From Lysobacteraceae bacterium NML08-0793 (GTDB taxonomy: Bacteria; Pseudomonadota; Gammaproteobacteria; Xanthomonadales; Xanthomonadaceae), in the NCBI GenBank assembly GCA_002798275.1, contig NWQR01000017.1, positions 1-64,000 on the forward strand: DNA of 64,000 nucleotides, written 5' to 3'. Position 1 is the stretch's first letter. Every line of letters begins with the position of its first letter. Made by a program: the position numbers and the translations under genes. Shown one piece after another: positions 18,115-29,308 of this stretch. The notes under the pieces are model-generated. The model searched no databases, was not told the origin of the DNA, and was given only the letters and a program-made list of their open reading frames with translations.

Positions 18115-20226
18115 GTGAGCCGCAGGGCCAAGCCCGCACCCGTGTTTGAGGGCGGCAGCGCGCCGCTCTCGTCGCTGCCCGGTATTGGTCCGCAAAGCGC
18201 GGAAAAATTGGCCGCACACGGCCTTTCGCGGGTGGCGGACTTGTGGTTCTGGTTGCCGCGCGACTATCAGGATCGTACCCGCCTCACCCCGATGCAGGCT
18301 TTGCGGAACGGTGTTGCCGCACAAGTCGAGGGGCGGGTGCAGGCGGTGGAAAAAACCTTCCGCGCAAGAGCGATGCTGAAAGTGCTACTGGCCGATGAGC
18401 ATGGCAGCACGCTGGTGCTGAAGTTTTTTCACTTCAGAAAGCAGCAGGCCGATGCGTTTCGCCCCGGCAGCCGGGTGCGCGCCTATGGCGTGCCGCGTCC
18501 GGGGCAAGCGGGTTTGGAGATGACGCATCCCAGTTACCGGATGCTGGCCGGGGCGGATGCGCCGCTGGATGACTTGCTGGAGCCGGTATATCCGCAAATC
18601 GACGGCATTGGGCCGGCCGTGATGAAGAAAATCGTCGGCCACGCTCTGCGCAGCCTGCCGAGCGACGAGGCGCTGGAATTGCTGCCGGCAAGTTTTGTGC
18701 AGCCGCTGGGATTGCCCGGCTTGCGGCAGGCGCTGTTGTATCTGCACCGACCGCCGGCCGATGTCGATATTGCGGCTTTGCAGTCCGGGCGACATCCGGC
18801 GCAGCGGCGCTTGGCGCTGGAAGAAATGCTCGCGCATCACTTGTCGCTGCGGCGCGAGCGGGTGGTGATGCAACAACAGGTTGCGGCAAGCCTGCCGCGA
18901 ACAGCCGGACGGGTCGAGCAGTTGCTGGCATCGCTGCCGTTTCGGCTGACCGGTGCGCAGACGCGGGTATTGGCCGAGGTCGAGCACGATCTGGCCAAGC
19001 CCGTGCCGATGCTGCGACTGGTGCAGGGTGATGTCGGCTCGGGCAAAACCGTGATCGCCGCGCTGGCGGCATTGCGGGCGATTGATGCCGGGCATCAGGT
19101 GGCGCTGATGGCGCCGACGGAATTGCTGGCCGAGCAGCATTTGCACAATCTGCGCGGCTGGCTGGAACCCTTGGGTGTGCGTATTGGTTGGCTGGCCGGA
19201 AAAGTTGCCGGCAAGGCGCGCGCGCAAGTGCTGGCAGAGATAGCCGCAGGCGAGGTGCAATTGCTCATCGGCACACATGCGCTGATGCAGGAGGGCGTCG
19301 AGTTCGCCAACCTAGCGCTCGCCATCATCGACGAGCAACATCGCTTCGGTGTGCAGCAGCGGCTGGCACTGCGCGACAAGGGCAGTGGGCGCGTGCCGCA
19401 CCAGTTGGTGATGACCGCAACGCCGATTCCGCGCACCTTGGCGATGTCTGCCTATGCGGATCTGGATGTTTCAGTGATTGACGAGCTGCCCGCCGGGCGC
19501 ACGCCGGTGCAAACGGTGGTGATTTCCAATGCGCGTCGCGCCGAATTGGTTGAGCGTATTCGCGCCGCGATCGCCGAAGGGCGCCAAGCGTATTGGGTCT
19601 GTACCCTGATTGAAGAACAACAAGAAGGCGAGGCGCGGATTGAAGCGCAGGCGGCGGAAACCACCTTTCTGCAATTGCAGCAGGCGCTGCCGACGCTGCG
19701 CATCGCGCTGGTGCACGGACGCATGAAGGCGCAGGAGAAACAGGCAGCGATGGCCGCCTTCAAGCAGGGCGAAACCGATTTGCTGGTATCCACTACGGTG
19801 ATCGAAGTCGGCGTGGATGTGCCCAATGCCTCGCTGATGATTATCGAAAACGCCGAGCGCCTCGGGCTTGCGCAGCTGCATCAATTGCGGGGTCGGGTTG
19901 GGCGCGGCAGCGTGAAATCCAGTTGCGTGCTGTTGTATCAGCCGCCGCTGGGCAAAATCGCCCGGCAACGTCTGGAGATGCTGCGGCAAAGCAATGACGG
20001 CTTTCTGATTGCAGAAAAAGACCTGGAATTGCGCGGCCCCGGCGAATTGCTGGGGGTGCGGCAAACCGGGCTTGCCGAGCTGCGCATCGCCGACCTGCTG
20101 CGTGATGCCGACCTACTGCCGCAGGTGGAGGAACTGGCGCGCCAGTTGCTGCGCGATGCGCCAGAAAACGCCGATGCCATCATCAGCCGCTGGATTGGTT
20201 CTGCCCTGCGCTATGCCTCGGCTTAA
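18115..20226 (+). CDS. recG: ATP-dependent DNA helicase RecG
   Basis: Branched-DNA helicase acting at stalled forks and Holliday junctions. The 703-aa product starts at GTG. It has the N-terminal wedge domain (LPGIGPQSAEKLAAHGLSRV; RDYQDRTRLTPM), Walker A GDVGSGKTV, APTELLAEQH, the DEAH-like IDEQHRFGVQQR, MTATPIPRTL, and motif VI LRGRVGRGSVKSSCVL. Length and motifs are normal. Confidence 0.95.
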   Translation: MSRRAKPAPVFEGGSAPLSSLPGIGPQSAEKLAAHGLSRVADLWFWLPRDYQDRTRLTPMQALRNGVAAQVEGRVQAVEKTFRARAMLKVLLADEHGSTLVLKFFHFRKQQADAFRPGSRVRAYGVPRPGQAGLEMTHPSYRMLAGADAPLDDLLEPVYPQIDGIGPAVMKKIVGHALRSLPSDEALELLPASFVQPLGLPGLRQALLYLHRPPADVDIAALQSGRHPAQRRLALEEMLAHHLSLRRERVVMQQQVAASLPRTAGRVEQLLASLPFRLTGAQTRVLAEVEHDLAKPVPMLRLVQGDVGSGKTVIAALAALRAIDAGHQVALMAPTELLAEQHLHNLRGWLEPLGVRIGWLAGKVAGKARAQVLAEIAAGEVQLLIGTHALMQEGVEFANLALAIIDEQHRFGVQQRLALRDKGSGRVPHQLVMTATPIPRTLAMSAYADLDVSVIDELPAGRTPVQTVVISNARRAELVERIRAAIAEGRQAYWVCTLIEEQQEGEARIEAQAAETTFLQLQQALPTLRIALVHGRMKAQEKQAAMAAFKQGETDLLVSTTVIEVGVDVPNASLMIIENAERLGLAQLHQLRGRVGRGSVKSSCVLLYQPPLGKIARQRLEMLRQSNDGFLIAEKDLELRGPGELLGVRQTGLAELRIADLLRDADLLPQVEELARQLLRDAPENADAIISRWIGSALRYASA

Positions 20227-20352
20227 AGTTTTGGCCTGCCGAGGCTGGTTTCTTTGTCGCTGCTGGGCCGAGTCCCGGCGTTGGTCAGCTCCAGATAGAA
20301 GCGCTGCAATTTGGTGCGAAACAATCGCAGTAATGAGGGCTATCATCCCCTG

Positions 20353-21306
20353 ATGAACGACAACCGTATCCCTCTGCTGATTGATACCGACCCCGGCGTG
20401 GACGATGCCCTCGCCATCCTGATGGCGTTTGCCGATGCGCGGCACCAAGTCGTTGGTCTTACCGTGACCGCCGGCAATGTTGGCCTACATCACACGCTGA
20501 ACAATGCCCTGAAGCTCTGCGAAGTGGCCGGGCGCGAGGCGGTGCCGGTTTTTGCCGGCTGCGCCACGCCATTGCTGCATCCTGCACCGGACGCGGCCGA
20601 TGTGCACGGCAGCGATGGTTTTGGCGATGCCGACCTGCCGCCTGCCGCGCGCCAGCCCGAAAGCGAACACGCCGCGCAGGCGATTATCCGGCTGTCGCAC
20701 CAATATGCCGGGCGTTTGCTACTGGTGGCATTGGGGCCGCTGACCAATTTGGCGCTGGCCTTGCGGCTTGATCCGACGCTGCCCCGGCGCATCGCCCGGT
20801 TGGTGGTGATGAGTGGGGCGGTCAACGGGCGCGGCAATATCACCCCGTATGCCGAGTTCAATGCCTATTTCGACCCGGAAGCGGCGCATATCGTGTTCGA
20901 GTCCTTCGCGCAGTTCGATGTGGCTGATTGGGAGGCGACCCTCGCGCATGGCATCGCCCATGACAAGGTGGATGCTTGGTGCGCTACCGATACGCCGCAG
21001 GCGCAGTTTTACGCGCGCATCTCGCGCAAGACCCGCGCCTGGGCCAGACAGGGACGGGGCGAGCATTGGCATTGCGCCGATGCGCTGGCCATGGCCTATG
21101 CCTTGCGGCCGGAACTGGCGGAAACCGCCAACCATCATGTGCAATTGGCGCTGCATGGCGCATCGCGCGGCATGACCTTGACCGACTGGCAGCATTTGAC
21201 CGGCAAACCGGCCAATGCCCGCGTCTTGTTGCGTTATCGGCAACCGGCGTTGGAGCAGCAAATGCGGGCGGCCATTCAGGGAGAATCTGCGCCGGTCGAT
21301 GCCTGA
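20353..21306 (+). CDS. Inosine/uridine-preferring nucleoside hydrolase
   Basis: Hydrolyses the N-glycosidic bond of ribonucleosides in salvage. The 317-aa product starts MNDNRIPLLIDTDPGVDDALAI, with the calcium-binding aspartate cluster DTDPGVDD near residue 10. VVGLTVTAGNVGL, LVALGPLTNLALAL and VVMSGAVNGRGNITPYAEFNAYFDPEAA are conserved elements, the last with the NxxxDPEA ligands. Substrate preference cannot be set from sequence. It stands alone between recG and the atp operon. Confidence 0.9.
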   Translation: MNDNRIPLLIDTDPGVDDALAILMAFADARHQVVGLTVTAGNVGLHHTLNNALKLCEVAGREAVPVFAGCATPLLHPAPDAADVHGSDGFGDADLPPAARQPESEHAAQAIIRLSHQYAGRLLLVALGPLTNLALALRLDPTLPRRIARLVVMSGAVNGRGNITPYAEFNAYFDPEAAHIVFESFAQFDVADWEATLAHGIAHDKVDAWCATDTPQAQFYARISRKTRAWARQGRGEHWHCADALAMAYALRPELAETANHHVQLALHGASRGMTLTDWQHLTGKPANARVLLRYRQPALEQQMRAAIQGESAPVDA

Positions 21307-21318
21307 ACAGATTTTGAC

Positions 21319-21348
21319 TTGTTTCCGTATTTTCACGCCTGCTATACT
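21319..21348 (+). promoter_or_regulatory. Candidate sigma-70 promoter of the atp operon
   Basis: TTGTTT, an 18-nt spacer and TATACT about 53 bp upstream of the atpI start. The -10 box is strong and the -35 box only fair. Confidence 0.5.
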
Positions 21349-21401
21349 TTCGCCGCTTAACCGAGCCGGTTTTGGCTCTCGGCAGCACGCAGGAAAGCCT
21401 T

Positions 21402-21797
21402 ATGTATGATCCAGTCGCCCAATCCAAGCGGGTGGTGAGGCAGGTCGCCCTGCGGCAGATATTGGTGGTTGCGCTTGCCGCTGTTGCAGCTGGTGTTCTG
21501 GCAGCACAGGGGCTTCGCTTCGCGCTTGGCGTTTGTGTCGGTGGTCTGGCCGTTGTTCTTGGCAGCGCGCTGGCATCGCGGATGGCGTTGAGCGAAGGCG
21601 TTGCATCGGCCAATGTCGTGCTGCTGCGCTGGTTTGCAGGCATCCTGATTCGCTGGGGCGTGTTTTTTCTGGTGATGACGGGTGCGGTGGTGGCTTGGAA
21701 GATGCCGCCATTGGCTCTGCTTATCGGTGTGTTGGTCGCACTTATCGCCCATGTGGTGTTTGTAACGCTCAAAACTGTCAGGAATCCCCAATCGTGA
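21402..21797 (+). CDS. atpI: ATP synthase protein I
   Basis: Small membrane protein (131 aa) that assists assembly of the c ring. It has four hydrophobic stretches (LRQILVVALAAVAAGVLAA, FALGVCVGGLAVVLGSALA, IRWGVFFLVMTGAVVAW, LLIGVLVALIAHVVF), the AtpI layout. ATG 21402 has AGGAAAG upstream. It leads the operon and its TGA overlaps the atpB ATG by one base. Confidence 0.88.
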   Translation: MYDPVAQSKRVVRQVALRQILVVALAAVAAGVLAAQGLRFALGVCVGGLAVVLGSALASRMALSEGVASANVVLLRWFAGILIRWGVFFLVMTGAVVAWKMPPLALLIGVLVALIAHVVFVTLKTVRNPQS

Positions 21798-22600
21798 TGG
21801 CTCCCGCACAAGGCGGCGCATTGACGCCGACTGAATACATCCAGCACCACTTGCAGAATCTGGTTGCAAGTTTTGGTGAGAGCGACTTCATGACTCTGCA
21901 CGTGGATACCTTCATCACTGCGGTGCTGATGGGCTTCTTCATGGTGTTCCTGTTCTGGCTGGCAACCCGCAAGGCCACTGCCGGTGTGCCGGGCAAATGG
22001 CAGGCGTTTGTCGAAATCTGCCTAGAGTTTGTTCACAATCAGGTGAAGGACACCTATCACGGCAAGTCCAAGATGGTGACCCCGATTGCCATCACCATCT
22101 TCTTCTGGATTCTCCTGATGAACCTCATCAAGATGATTCCGGCCGACTTCATCGCCAAGCCGTTGGAGCTTGTGGGCGTGCACTACTGGAAGCCGGTGCC
22201 GACCGCTGACGTGAATGCCACACTCGGCATGTCCATCTCGGTATTCTTCCTGATGATTTTCTTTGCCCTGCGGGCCAAGGGGATTGGTGGCTTCACCAAG
22301 GAATTTCTCACTGCGCCATTTGGCAAGTGGATGATGCCGTTCAACTTGATTCTCAACATTGTTGAATGGCTGTCCAAGCCGATCTCGCTCGCCATGCGAC
22401 TGTTCGGCAATATGTTCGGCGGCGAAATCGTGTTCCTCTTGATTTGGGTGCTCGGCGGTGCTGGTTTGCTCGGCATGCTGGGCGGCGCAGCCTTCGGTCT
22501 TGGCTGGATGATTTTCCACTTGCTGGTCATCCCGCTTCAGGCCTTCATCTTCATGATGCTGTCGATTGTGTACCTCAGCCTCGTCGAAGACGCCCACTGA
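21797..22600 (+). CDS. atpB: F1Fo ATP synthase subunit a
   Basis: Membrane stator subunit carrying the proton half-channels (267 aa). The essential arginine lies in LAMRLFGNMFGGEIV, and the final helices have IPLQAFIFMMLSIVYL. Several membrane spans are visible. Translation is coupled to atpI by the TGATG junction. Confidence 0.96.
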   Translation: MAPAQGGALTPTEYIQHHLQNLVASFGESDFMTLHVDTFITAVLMGFFMVFLFWLATRKATAGVPGKWQAFVEICLEFVHNQVKDTYHGKSKMVTPIAITIFFWILLMNLIKMIPADFIAKPLELVGVHYWKPVPTADVNATLGMSISVFFLMIFFALRAKGIGGFTKEFLTAPFGKWMMPFNLILNIVEWLSKPISLAMRLFGNMFGGEIVFLLIWVLGGAGLLGMLGGAAFGLGWMIFHLLVIPLQAFIFMMLSIVYLSLVEDAH

Positions 22601-22638
22601 TTTTTGTTTCACCCCTCGTAGTTCCTTTTCAATCGTAA

Positions 22639-22941
<303 letters not shown>

Positions 22942-23032
22942 TTTCCGTTTGAGGATGCAGTCGCTTGCGCGGCTGCATCCTGAAGCAACGCCCGTGCTGC
23001 GGGCAATCTGAAATCAACGCCGGGATACGGAC

Positions 23033-23503
23033 ATGAGCATCAACCTAACCCTTTTAGCGCAAGCCATCGCCTTTGCCGGGCTGATTCTCTTGATTGCGAC
23101 CAAGATTTGGCCGCCGCTTTTGGCAGCCATCGAGGAGCGTCAGAAGAAAATCGCCGAAGGTCTGGCCGCTGCCGACAACAGCCAAAAAGCCCTTGCCGAA
23201 GCCGAAGAAAAGGCCAACGAGGAGCTGAAGGCGGCTCGCGCCAAGGCCAACGAAATCATCGAGCAGGCACATCAGCGTGCCAATCAGATTGTCGAGGCCG
23301 CCAAGCACGAAGCCATCGAAGAAGGCAACCGCCAGAAAGCGATGATCGAGGCCGATATCGCCGCCAGCGCCAACCGTGCCCGCGAAGACCTGCGCAAGCA
23401 AGTGTCTGCCTTGGCTGTGGCCGGTGCCGAAAAGCTGATTCGCCGCGAAATCGATGCCGGCGTGCACAAGGCACTGCTGGACGAGCTGGCTGCCGAGATC
23501 TAA
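23033..23503 (+). CDS. atpF: F1Fo ATP synthase subunit b
   Basis: Peripheral stalk subunit (156 aa): one N-terminal membrane helix ([23 protein letters not shown]) followed by a long charged coiled coil ([33 protein letters not shown]) that reaches up to F1. It is followed by atpH after 3 bp. Confidence 0.95.
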   Translation: MSINLTLLAQAIAFAGLILLIATKIWPPLLAAIEERQKKIAEGLAAADNSQKALAEAEEKANEELKAARAKANEIIEQAHQRANQIVEAAKHEAIEEGNRQKAMIEADIAASANRAREDLRKQVSALAVAGAEKLIRREIDAGVHKALLDELAAEI

Positions 23504-23506
23504 ACC

Positions 23507-24034
23507 ATGAGCCAGAACGCCACTCTCGCCCGTCCCTATGCTCGCGCCGCGTGGCTGATTGCCCGTGAAGCGGGCGATGCCGCCACTTGGTCGCAGGGGC
23601 TTGCCTTGGTCGCCCGTCTGGCTGCCGATCCGGAGGTTGATCGCCTGCTGGGCGATCCGCGTCTGCGCCGTGATGATGCGGTCAAGCTGCTGGCGCCAGA
23701 AAACGCGCCCGAAAGCGTGCTCGGCTTCATCCGCCTCTTGGCCGAGAACGGCCGACTGAAGTTGCTGCCGGAGATTGCCGGTCTGTTTGAGCAGTACCGT
23801 GCAGAAGACCAGAAGATCATTCGCGCCAAGATTACTTCGGCAGCTCCGATGGAGCAGGTCGAAGTGCTGAAGTTGGCGGCGATTCTGCGTCGCCGCTTTG
23901 GCCGCGAGGTCGAAGTGGAAACGGCAGTGGATGAATCGCTTATCGGTGGTGCGGTTATCGACACCGGCGAGCTGGTCATCGACGGCTCGGTCAAAGGCAA
24001 ACTGGCACGGCTTGAAGCTGCGCTGGCGCAATAA
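23507..24034 (+). CDS. atpH: F1Fo ATP synthase subunit delta
   Basis: A 175-aa stalk protein linking F1 to subunit b. The N-terminal six-helix domain begins ATLARPYARAAWLIARE and the C-terminal VDESLIGGAVIDTGELVIDGSVKGKLARL is the conserved end. Normal length. Confidence 0.95.
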   Translation: MSQNATLARPYARAAWLIAREAGDAATWSQGLALVARLAADPEVDRLLGDPRLRRDDAVKLLAPENAPESVLGFIRLLAENGRLKLLPEIAGLFEQYRAEDQKIIRAKITSAAPMEQVEVLKLAAILRRRFGREVEVETAVDESLIGGAVIDTGELVIDGSVKGKLARLEAALAQ

Positions 24035-24125
24035 AACACGAGCCGATGCCGGGCAATTCAATCGGTATCGGCTAAACCAACATTGTTGAACCGCGGGTGT
24101 GCGCACCTGCGAGAAGGAAACCAAA

Positions 24126-25676
24126 ATGGCTACCACCACGCTCAACCCGTCTGAAATCAGTGAGCTGATCAAGAACCGCATCGAGCAGGTCAAACTTGGC
24201 GCGGAATCCCGCAACGAAGGCACCGTTACCAGCGTGTCCGACGGCATCGTGCGCATCTACGGCCTTGCCGACGCCATGCAGGGCGAAATGATCGAACTGC
24301 CGGGCAATACCACCGCGCTTGCCTTGAACCTGGAGCGTGACTCGGTGGGTGCCGTGGTGCTGGGTGATTACGAGCACCTGCGTGAAGGCGATATCGCCAA
24401 GACTACCGGCCGCATTCTGGAAGTGCCGACCGGCCCGGAACTCTTGGGTCGCGTGGTCAACGCCTTGGGTGAGCCGATTGACGGCAAGGGGCCGATCAAT
24501 GCCGCCACCTCTGCGCCGGTAGAAGCCATCGCTCCGGGCGTGGTCTGGCGTAAATCGGTGAGCCAGCCGGTGCAGACCGGCTACAAAGCCATCGACAGCA
24601 TGATTCCGATTGGTCGCGGCCAGCGCGAATTGATCATTGGCGACCGCCAGACCGGCAAGACCGCCATCGCCGTTGACACCATCATCAACCAGAAGTCCTC
24701 CGGCGTTAAGTGCATCTATGTGGCTATCGGTCAGAAGAACTCGACCATCGCCAACATCGTGCGCAAGCTGGAAGAAAATGGTGCCATGGCCTACACCACC
24801 GTGGTGGCGGCTTCGGCTTCTGAATCAGCCGCCATGCAGTACATCGCTGCCTATTCGGGCTGCACCATGGGCGAATACTTCCGCGACCGCGGTGAAGATG
24901 CCCTGATCATCTACGATGACCTGTCCAAGCAGGCCGTGGCTTATCGTCAAATCTCGCTGCTGCTCAAGCGCCCGCCGGGTCGTGAAGCCTTCCCGGGTGA
25001 CGTGTTCTACCTGCACAGCCGCTTGCTGGAACGCGCTGCCCGCGTCAACGAAGACTATGTTGAAAAGTTCACCAATGGTGCGGTGAAGGGCAAGACCGGC
25101 TCGTTGACCGCGTTGCCGATTATCGAAACCCAAGCCGGTGACGTATCCGCATTCGTGCCGACCAACGTGATTTCGATTACCGACGGTCAGATCTTCCTGG
25201 AAACCGACCTGTTCAACGCCGGTATCCGTCCGGCCGTGAACGCCGGTATTTCGGTGTCGCGCGTAGGTGGCTCGGCGCAGACCAAGATCATGAAGAAGCT
25301 CTCCGGCGGTATCCGTATCGCCCTTGCGCAATACCGTGAGCTGGCCGCCTTTGCCCAGTTTGCTTCCGACCTTGACGATGCCACCCGCAAGCAGCTTGAA
25401 CGCGGTCAGCGCGTAACCGAGCTGATGAAGCAGAAGCAGTATCAGCCGATGTCGGTTGCCCAGCAGGCGCTGTCCATCTATGCCGTTGACAAGGGCTATA
25501 TGGATGACGTGCCGGTGGCGAAGATCGGCGCCTTCGAAGAAGGTCTCTTGGCGCACTTTGCCAATAATCTTGGTGATGTGATGAACAAGATTGATAGCAC
25601 CGGCGACTGGAACGACGAGTTGGAAAATGCCTTCAAACAAGGCATTGAAGACTTCAAGAAAACCGGTAGCTGGTAA
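24126..25676 (+). CDS. atpA: F1Fo ATP synthase subunit alpha
   Basis: Non-catalytic nucleotide-binding subunit of F1 (516 aa). It starts [20 protein letters not shown], with P-loop GDRQTGKT and the conserved [18 protein letters not shown] with the arginine-finger region. ATG 24126 is preceded by GAGAAGGAAACCAAA, a clear ribosome site. Confidence 0.97.
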   Translation: MATTTLNPSEISELIKNRIEQVKLGAESRNEGTVTSVSDGIVRIYGLADAMQGEMIELPGNTTALALNLERDSVGAVVLGDYEHLREGDIAKTTGRILEVPTGPELLGRVVNALGEPIDGKGPINAATSAPVEAIAPGVVWRKSVSQPVQTGYKAIDSMIPIGRGQRELIIGDRQTGKTAIAVDTIINQKSSGVKCIYVAIGQKNSTIANIVRKLEENGAMAYTTVVAASASESAAMQYIAAYSGCTMGEYFRDRGEDALIIYDDLSKQAVAYRQISLLLKRPPGREAFPGDVFYLHSRLLERAARVNEDYVEKFTNGAVKGKTGSLTALPIIETQAGDVSAFVPTNVISITDGQIFLETDLFNAGIRPAVNAGISVSRVGGSAQTKIMKKLSGGIRIALAQYRELAAFAQFASDLDDATRKQLERGQRVTELMKQKQYQPMSVAQQALSIYAVDKGYMDDVPVAKIGAFEEGLLAHFANNLGDVMNKIDSTGDWNDELENAFKQGIEDFKKTGSW

Positions 25677-25738
25677 TTGAAACCGGGCGGAGGCAATGCG
25701 CCTTCGCCCTTTCCCACGACAAGCGCAGCGAGTAGAAC

Positions 25739-26671
25739 ATGGCAGGCGGACGCGAAATCAAAACCAAGATCAAATCAGTGCAAAACACCCGCAAGGTGAC
25801 CCGTGCGCTGGAAATGGTCTCGGCTTCCAAAATCCGCAAGGCACAAGACCGCATGAAAGCCTCGCGTCCCTATGCGCGGGCGATGAAGCAGCTGATTGGC
25901 CACATTGCCCAGGCGCATGGCAGCGATTACGTCCATCCTTGGATGGTCGAGCGCAAGGATGTCAAGCGCGTGGGCTATATCATCGTTTCTTCCGACCGCG
26001 GCTTGGCTGGCGGGCTCAACAACAACCTGTTCCGCAAGTTGCTGGGCGAGTTCCGCAAATGGAACGAGCAGGGCGTGGAAGTGGATATCGTCACCATCGG
26101 GCAGAAAGCCCTGATGTTCTTCCGACGTATCAAGGTCAATATTCTCGGCTCGGTAACGCATCTGGAAGATTCGCCGCGTATGGTGGAACGCCAGCCGGGT
26201 AGCTATCGCGGCAGCAGTGCCGCAGGTCTTGGTAATACGCCGATCGTCGAGCAGCTCATCGGTGTGGTCAAATGCATGTTGACCGCGTACAACGAAGGTC
26301 AAGTTGATCGCGTTTACCTGTGTTACAACGATTTCATCAACACCATGACCCAGCGCGCCGCGTTCGACCAGTTGCTGCCGCTGCCGCCGGCCGAGGAACA
26401 AATGGCGCGCCATAGCTGGGATTATTTGTACGAGCCAGATGCACAAACGGTGCTGGATCACTTGATGATTCGCTATGTGGAGTCGCTGGTGTATCAGGCG
26501 GTGATGGAAAACGTCGCCTCCGAACACGCCGCGCGTATGGTGGCCATGAAGGCCGCCAGCGACAACGCCACCAAGCTGATCGGCACCCTGAATCTGGTTT
26601 ACAACAAGGCGCGTCAGGCCGCGATTACCCAGGAAATCTCGGAAATCGTCGGCGGAGCCGCCGCAGTTTGA
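25739..26671 (+). CDS. atpG: F1Fo ATP synthase subunit gamma, with a 23-residue insertion
   Basis: Central rotor shaft of F1. N-terminal [20 protein letters not shown] and C-terminal [25 protein letters not shown] are canonical coiled-coil ends. The protein is 310 aa, against about 287 in E. coli and, from memory, Xanthomonas. The extra residues fall at about 147-169 in the globular domain, between HLEDSP and VEQLIGVV, and are rich in Arg, Gly and Ser. The reading frame is intact on both sides, so it should be made. The lipoprotein gene follows 47 bp later. Confidence 0.95.
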   Translation: MAGGREIKTKIKSVQNTRKVTRALEMVSASKIRKAQDRMKASRPYARAMKQLIGHIAQAHGSDYVHPWMVERKDVKRVGYIIVSSDRGLAGGLNNNLFRKLLGEFRKWNEQGVEVDIVTIGQKALMFFRRIKVNILGSVTHLEDSPRMVERQPGSYRGSSAAGLGNTPIVEQLIGVVKCMLTAYNEGQVDRVYLCYNDFINTMTQRAAFDQLLPLPPAEEQMARHSWDYLYEPDAQTVLDHLMIRYVESLVYQAVMENVASEHAARMVAMKAASDNATKLIGTLNLVYNKARQAAITQEISEIVGGAAAV

Positions 26672-26718
26672 TGTACCTTTCCCCACATTTCATCCAACCA
26701 ATCCATTAGGAAAATCTC

Positions 26719-27120
26719 ATGAGCAAGAAAATCCTGTTTGCCTTGGCCTTCTGTGTCGCCCTGACTGCTTGCAACAAGCAAGAAGAAGCCCCGGCCGAAG
26801 CGGTAGCCCCGGCTGCCGAAGCCAGCGAAGCCGCCCCGGCCGCTGAAGCTGCCGGCACCGATGCTGCCACCGCCGAAGCTGCCCCGGCTGCCGAAGGCGC
26901 TGCTGCTGCTGACCTGCCGCAAGCCTGCACCGACTACATCGCCCGCGCCGAAGCCTGCTTTGCCAAGGCTGCCCCGGATGCTGCCGCGATGATGAAGACC
27001 TCCTTCGACGCCACCGTAACCGAATGGAAGAACGCGGTGGACAAGTCCTCGCTGGGTGATGCCTGCAAGCAGATGAATGACATGTTTGCAGAAACCGCCA
27101 AGGCGCTGAGCTGCGAATAA
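26719..27120 (+). CDS. Small cysteine-containing lipoprotein inside the atp operon
   Basis: A 133-aa predicted lipoprotein. The signal MSKKILFALAFCVALTAC ends in lipobox LTAC (Cys18). Residues about 20-64 form a low-complexity Ala/Glu/Pro linker. The C-terminal 65 residues are a small helical domain with four cysteines (ACTDYIARAEACF, GDACKQM, LSCE) that could form two disulfides in the periplasm, somewhat like DUF5339-type proteins (weak, from memory). It lies between atpG and atpD with its own ribosome site (TAGGAAAATCTC) and is followed by a strong hairpin. A function tied to ATP synthase is not shown; it may only borrow the operon's expression. Confidence 0.8.
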   Translation: MSKKILFALAFCVALTACNKQEEAPAEAVAPAAEASEAAPAAEAAGTDAATAEAAPAAEGAAAADLPQACTDYIARAEACFAKAAPDAAAMMKTSFDATVTEWKNAVDKSSLGDACKQMNDMFAETAKALSCE

Positions 27121-27130
27121 TCTTCAACCC

Positions 27131-27152
27131 GGCTCCGCCTTCGGGCGGAGCC
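27131..27152 (+). promoter_or_regulatory. Strong intercistronic hairpin in the atp operon
   Basis: Perfect 9-bp stem GGCTCCGCC/GGCGGAGCC closed by a TTCG tetraloop, 11 bp after the lipoprotein stop. No T run follows, so it is more likely an RNA-stability or processing element than an intrinsic terminator. Confidence 0.6.
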
Positions 27153-27190
27153 GCGGGGCTTGCCGAAAGCCGGGTCATTGCTGTTGATGA

Positions 27191-28741
<1,551 letters not shown>

Positions 28742-28802
28742 TCGCCTTGGTTGATTTGGGGCGCGGGCATCTGGCCCGCGTCCTGTTTGCAGGAGTTCAA
28801 AA

Positions 28803-29228
28803 ATGGCAAGCACAATCCGCTGCGAAATCGTCAGCGCCGAAGCCGAAATCTACAATGGCGAAGCCACCTTGGTGGTGGCCACCGGCGAACTGGGCGAGCT
28901 GGGCATTGCACCCAAACATGCCCCGCTGATTACCCGTTTGAAGCCCGGCAAAGTGGTGGTAACCACAGCCAGTGGCGAAAATCTGGACTTCGCCATCTCC
29001 GGCGGCATGTTGGAAGTGCAGCCGGAAATCGTCACCATCTTGGCCGATACCGCGATTCGTGCCGATGATATTGATGAGGCCAAAGTGCGCGCCGCCAAAG
29101 AAGAAGCCGAGCGCGTGCTGGCCAATCGCGGCGAAGCAATGGAAATTGCCGAAGCCCAGAAACATCTGGCTGAAGTTACCGCGCAGCTTCAGGCATTGGA
29201 GCGCTTGCGCAAGAACCTCAAGCACTGA
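28803..29228 (+). CDS. atpC: F1Fo ATP synthase subunit epsilon
   Basis: Regulatory rotor subunit (141 aa) with the N-terminal beta-sandwich ([39 protein letters not shown]) and C-terminal helical hairpin. It ends the operon ahead of a clear terminator. Confidence 0.95.
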   Translation: MASTIRCEIVSAEAEIYNGEATLVVATGELGELGIAPKHAPLITRLKPGKVVVTTASGENLDFAISGGMLEVQPEIVTILADTAIRADDIDEAKVRAAKEEAERVLANRGEAMEIAEAQKHLAEVTAQLQALERLRKNLKH

Positions 29229-29253
29229 GGCGGACAGCGCCCCCCAACGAAAG

Positions 29254-29280
29254 CGACGGCCCATCTGGCCGTCGTTTTTT
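29254..29280 (+). terminator. Rho-independent terminator of the atp operon
   Basis: An 8-bp stem CGACGGCC/GGCCGTCG with a 5-nt loop and six T residues, 25 bp after the atpC stop. Confidence 0.9.
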
Positions 29281-29308
29281 GTATCCGCCCTTGAGATGAG
29301 CACGCTGG

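Noticed and set aside
27131-27152. Intrinsic terminator ending the first part of the atp operon
   Set aside because: The stem is strong but no T run follows, so I list it as a regulatory hairpin instead.
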